The notes beneath the pieces were generated by a model. It saw only the letters and a program-made list of their open reading frames with translations, had not been told where the DNA came from and ran no database searches. From CBDCVO01 sp965223085 (lineage in GTDB: Bacteria; Pseudomonadota; Gammaproteobacteria; Ga0077536), in assembly GCA_965223085.1 (NCBI GenBank), contig OZ244981.1:4030001-4094000 (forward strand): a stretch of 64,000 nucleotides of DNA, read 5' to 3'. The position numbers were made by a program, and so were the translations under genes. Of the stretch, positions 62,619-64,000 are shown in pieces; positions within the stretch are counted from its first letter, which is position 1; the number at the start of each line of letters is the position of its first letter.

Positions 62619-63542
62619 TCAGTCCGGGTAAACCACCACAGTTCGAGCTTCGATGCTTTCGCGCACACGCGCATGCGGAGGACAAGACGGATTTTTGAAA
62701 CCTGTGTGCCCCGTAAAAGAAACTTTATCGCTCGCAGCCGAATCGTAACATTGCAGTAAAATGACCTCCTCTGGCTGCATATTCGAGATATAAAACCAGC
62801 GGTGAACGGGACGGTAGCGAAACGAGTAGATCTCGCCGCTCAAATGCGGATTTTCTAGATCATCTTCGAGAAAATGCTCGATCGAAGTGGGGACGAAATC
62901 CTCTAGGTCGATGGAGCGCGCATCGCAAATCGCAAGTGGGTTATCTTGCACCGGACCCACGATCGGCCGCCAGACATTGATCAAAGCGGCGTGTCGGCCG
63001 ATGAGGTGCGGCATGTTGTTTTCACTCAATATCTCGCGAATACGACGCGGCCCCGACGTCAGAGTGTAGTCATTATGCGCATGGTCGACCGGGAATCGAA
63101 CACCGTGATCGCCGCGTTTTGCGCGCGCTTTATTGCGCACATTATGGTCAAAGACAAGCACGCGTTCGGCACTAAGCACCGTCTTCAGCAACGCTACCAC
63201 TTGTGGGTAGTATTCTGTCTTGACTCGCTCCGGGGCGTAGAAATCTTTGCACACTGCGGGGTAGTGCCGGAGCTCGAAACCGGCGCCACCCAGCGATAAT
63301 TCATGCGTTAACGAGCGGCAATCGTAGATGGGGGTTGCGCGACGTTCACGTAGGGGGCTCTCGTTCTCGCGCCCACTAGAAGGCGGATACACCGCGATTC
63401 TGGCATCGCTCTCCGTGGCGGCGATGAACGATAAGTCGCTAACAACATAGGGTAGCGATCCGGGGTCACCCATAACACTTTTCTCGACTTGCGTGGCGAT
63501 CGACGTCTGTTTATTACTCGCGCACATGATGTCGCCTGTCAT
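62619..63542 (-). CDS. CmcJ/NvfI-family (GA4-desaturase-like) oxidoreductase
   Basis: A ~307-residue protein with blocks typical of the CmcJ/NvfI 2-oxoglutarate-type oxygenase family: YDCRSLTHELSLGGAGFELR, YAPERVKTEYYPQVVALLK, VLVFDHNVRN, FPVDHAHNDYT, LINVWRPIVGPVQDNPLAIC and FYISNMQPEEVILLQCYDS. His/Asp in DHAHND and a C-terminal FTGHTGF may bind Fe(II). The start is placed at ATG 63542 because an earlier in-frame start (63665) would overlap apbE; 63527 is also possible. Neither has a strong Shine-Dalgarno. Substrate unknown. It is cocistronic in direction with the selenoprotein gene, 58 bp apart. Confidence 0.7.
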   Translation of the reverse strand: MTGDIMCASNKQTSIATQVEKSVMGDPGSLPYVVSDLSFIAATESDARIAVYPPSSGRENESPLRERRATPIYDCRSLTHELSLGGAGFELRHYPAVCKDFYAPERVKTEYYPQVVALLKTVLSAERVLVFDHNVRNKARAKRGDHGVRFPVDHAHNDYTLTSGPRRIREILSENNMPHLIGRHAALINVWRPIVGPVQDNPLAICDARSIDLEDFVPTSIEHFLEDDLENPHLSGEIYSFRYRPVHRWFYISNMQPEEVILLQCYDSAASDKVSFTGHTGFKNPSCPPHARVRESIEARTVVVYPD

Positions 63543-63627
63543 TGCCGTTGACAAGTAAAGTCGCAACGCCGGCGCGGTACGAAGATCCCGTAGGATATCA
63601 GTAGCGCCACAGTAAGCAAGGCAACGT

Positions 63628-64000
63628 TCAAGGCGCACCCTCGCCCTGCGGGCGCGGGAATTCACCCGTCCTGGTCAGCGTTATTCCCGCCCCATCGTGA
63701 ATAAAAAACAGCGCGCTTAAGCCCTGCTTCGCGGCAAAAGCAATTCCGTCGACCGGCCCATTGACGAGCAGCGCGGTGGCGTAAGCATCGGCGTCCATCG
63801 CGCGGGCGTGGAGTACCGAGACCGCGACAAGATCGTGGCTGACCGGTGCCGCAGTGCGGGGTTCGATGGTATGAGAGTAGCGGCGGCCCGCGTGTTTGAA
63901 GTAGTTACGATAATCTCCCGAGGAGGCGAGAGCCTGATTATCGAGCTCGACTATCTGGGCGAGCGGCGCGTAACCGTCGCGCGGCATTTCGATACCGACG
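63628..64000 (-). CDS. apbE: FAD:protein FMN transferase ApbE, 3' part
   Basis: The C-terminal ~124 codons, open through the window edge, so the 5' part is missing. ALASSGDYRNYFKHAGRRYS, HTIEPRTAAPVSHDLVAVSV and ARAMDADAYATALLVNG match the ApbE core, where His, Thr and Asp residues hold Mg-FAD. ApbE attaches FMN to Thr in flavoproteins such as the NQR and RNF subunits. The usual TG after EPRT reads TA here. It may be cotranscribed with the downstream oxidoreductase. Confidence 0.8.
   Translation of the reverse strand, partial: VGIEMPRDGYAPLAQIVELDNQALASSGDYRNYFKHAGRRYSHTIEPRTAAPVSHDLVAVSVLHARAMDADAYATALLVNGPVDGIAFAAKQGLSALFFIHDGAGITLTRTGEFPRPQGEGAP

Noticed and set aside
1..64000. CRISPR arrays, tRNA or rRNA genes
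   Set aside because: No regularly spaced repeat array, cloverleaf or rRNA-like sequence was seen on either strand by eye.

Overview
The window looks like a gammaproteobacterial chromosome segment, probably of environmental origin. The reasons are a type II secretion locus of proteobacterial type, an exosortase A (XrtA/PEP-CTERM) exopolysaccharide locus, a second EF-G-like GTPase, and a Sec-containing reductase relative. I cannot place the genus. No tRNA or rRNA gene was seen.

Region 1 (about 1-16,000) is an accessory graveyard. Insertion sequences and fragments of at least eight families (IS481, IS110, IS91, IS1111-type IS110, Tn3, IS66, IS256, plus an Rhs remnant) break up older genes. A small metabolic island survives inside it: a FmdB-type zinc ribbon protein, an amidohydrolase and a FAD oxidoreductase in one leftward operon, with a divergent winged-helix regulator. 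A higBA toxin-antitoxin operon with a readable promoter/operator lies beside an unexplained two-gene mini-operon that includes a 45-residue Cys-X2-Cys protein.

Region 2 (16,044-22,015) holds a DUF1501/DUF1800 gene pair. The DUF1800 protein is a 1,566-residue exported giant with five tandem repeats of about 172 residues.

Region 3 (22,218-48,315) is a long leftward exopolysaccharide locus. It encodes nucleotide-sugar synthesis (manC, gmd, fcl, wecB), a WecA/MraY-like initiating transferase, two GT4 glycosyltransferases, a sulfotransferase and an FkbM-like methyltransferase. It also encodes a flippase, a Wzy-like polymerase, a secreted beta-helix protein, the Wza/Wzz/tyrosine-kinase export set, a PEP-CTERM-associated outer-membrane protein, exosortase A fused to EpsI, and the PrsT TPR lipoprotein. 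Together they suggest a fucose- and ManNAc-containing, possibly sulfated, Wzx/Wzy-type exopolysaccharide coupled to PEP-CTERM protein sorting. An IS5-type and a decayed IS3-type element sit inside the glycosyltransferase part. No PEP-CTERM substrate was seen in the window.

Region 4 (48,459-59,071) is a type II secretion locus split into two convergent operons, gspCDEF rightward and gspGHIJKLM leftward. GspK carries a long acidic insert. No gspN or prepilin peptidase gene was seen.

Region 5 (59,443-64,000) holds an EF-G paralogue, then on the other strand a selenoprotein candidate (GrdB/PrdB-like family), a CmcJ/NvfI-like oxidoreductase and the 3' part of apbE. The selenoprotein is the most striking item: two same-frame ORF halves are joined only by a UGA, which sits in a U-P-V-C motif and is followed by a bacterial SECIS-like hairpin.
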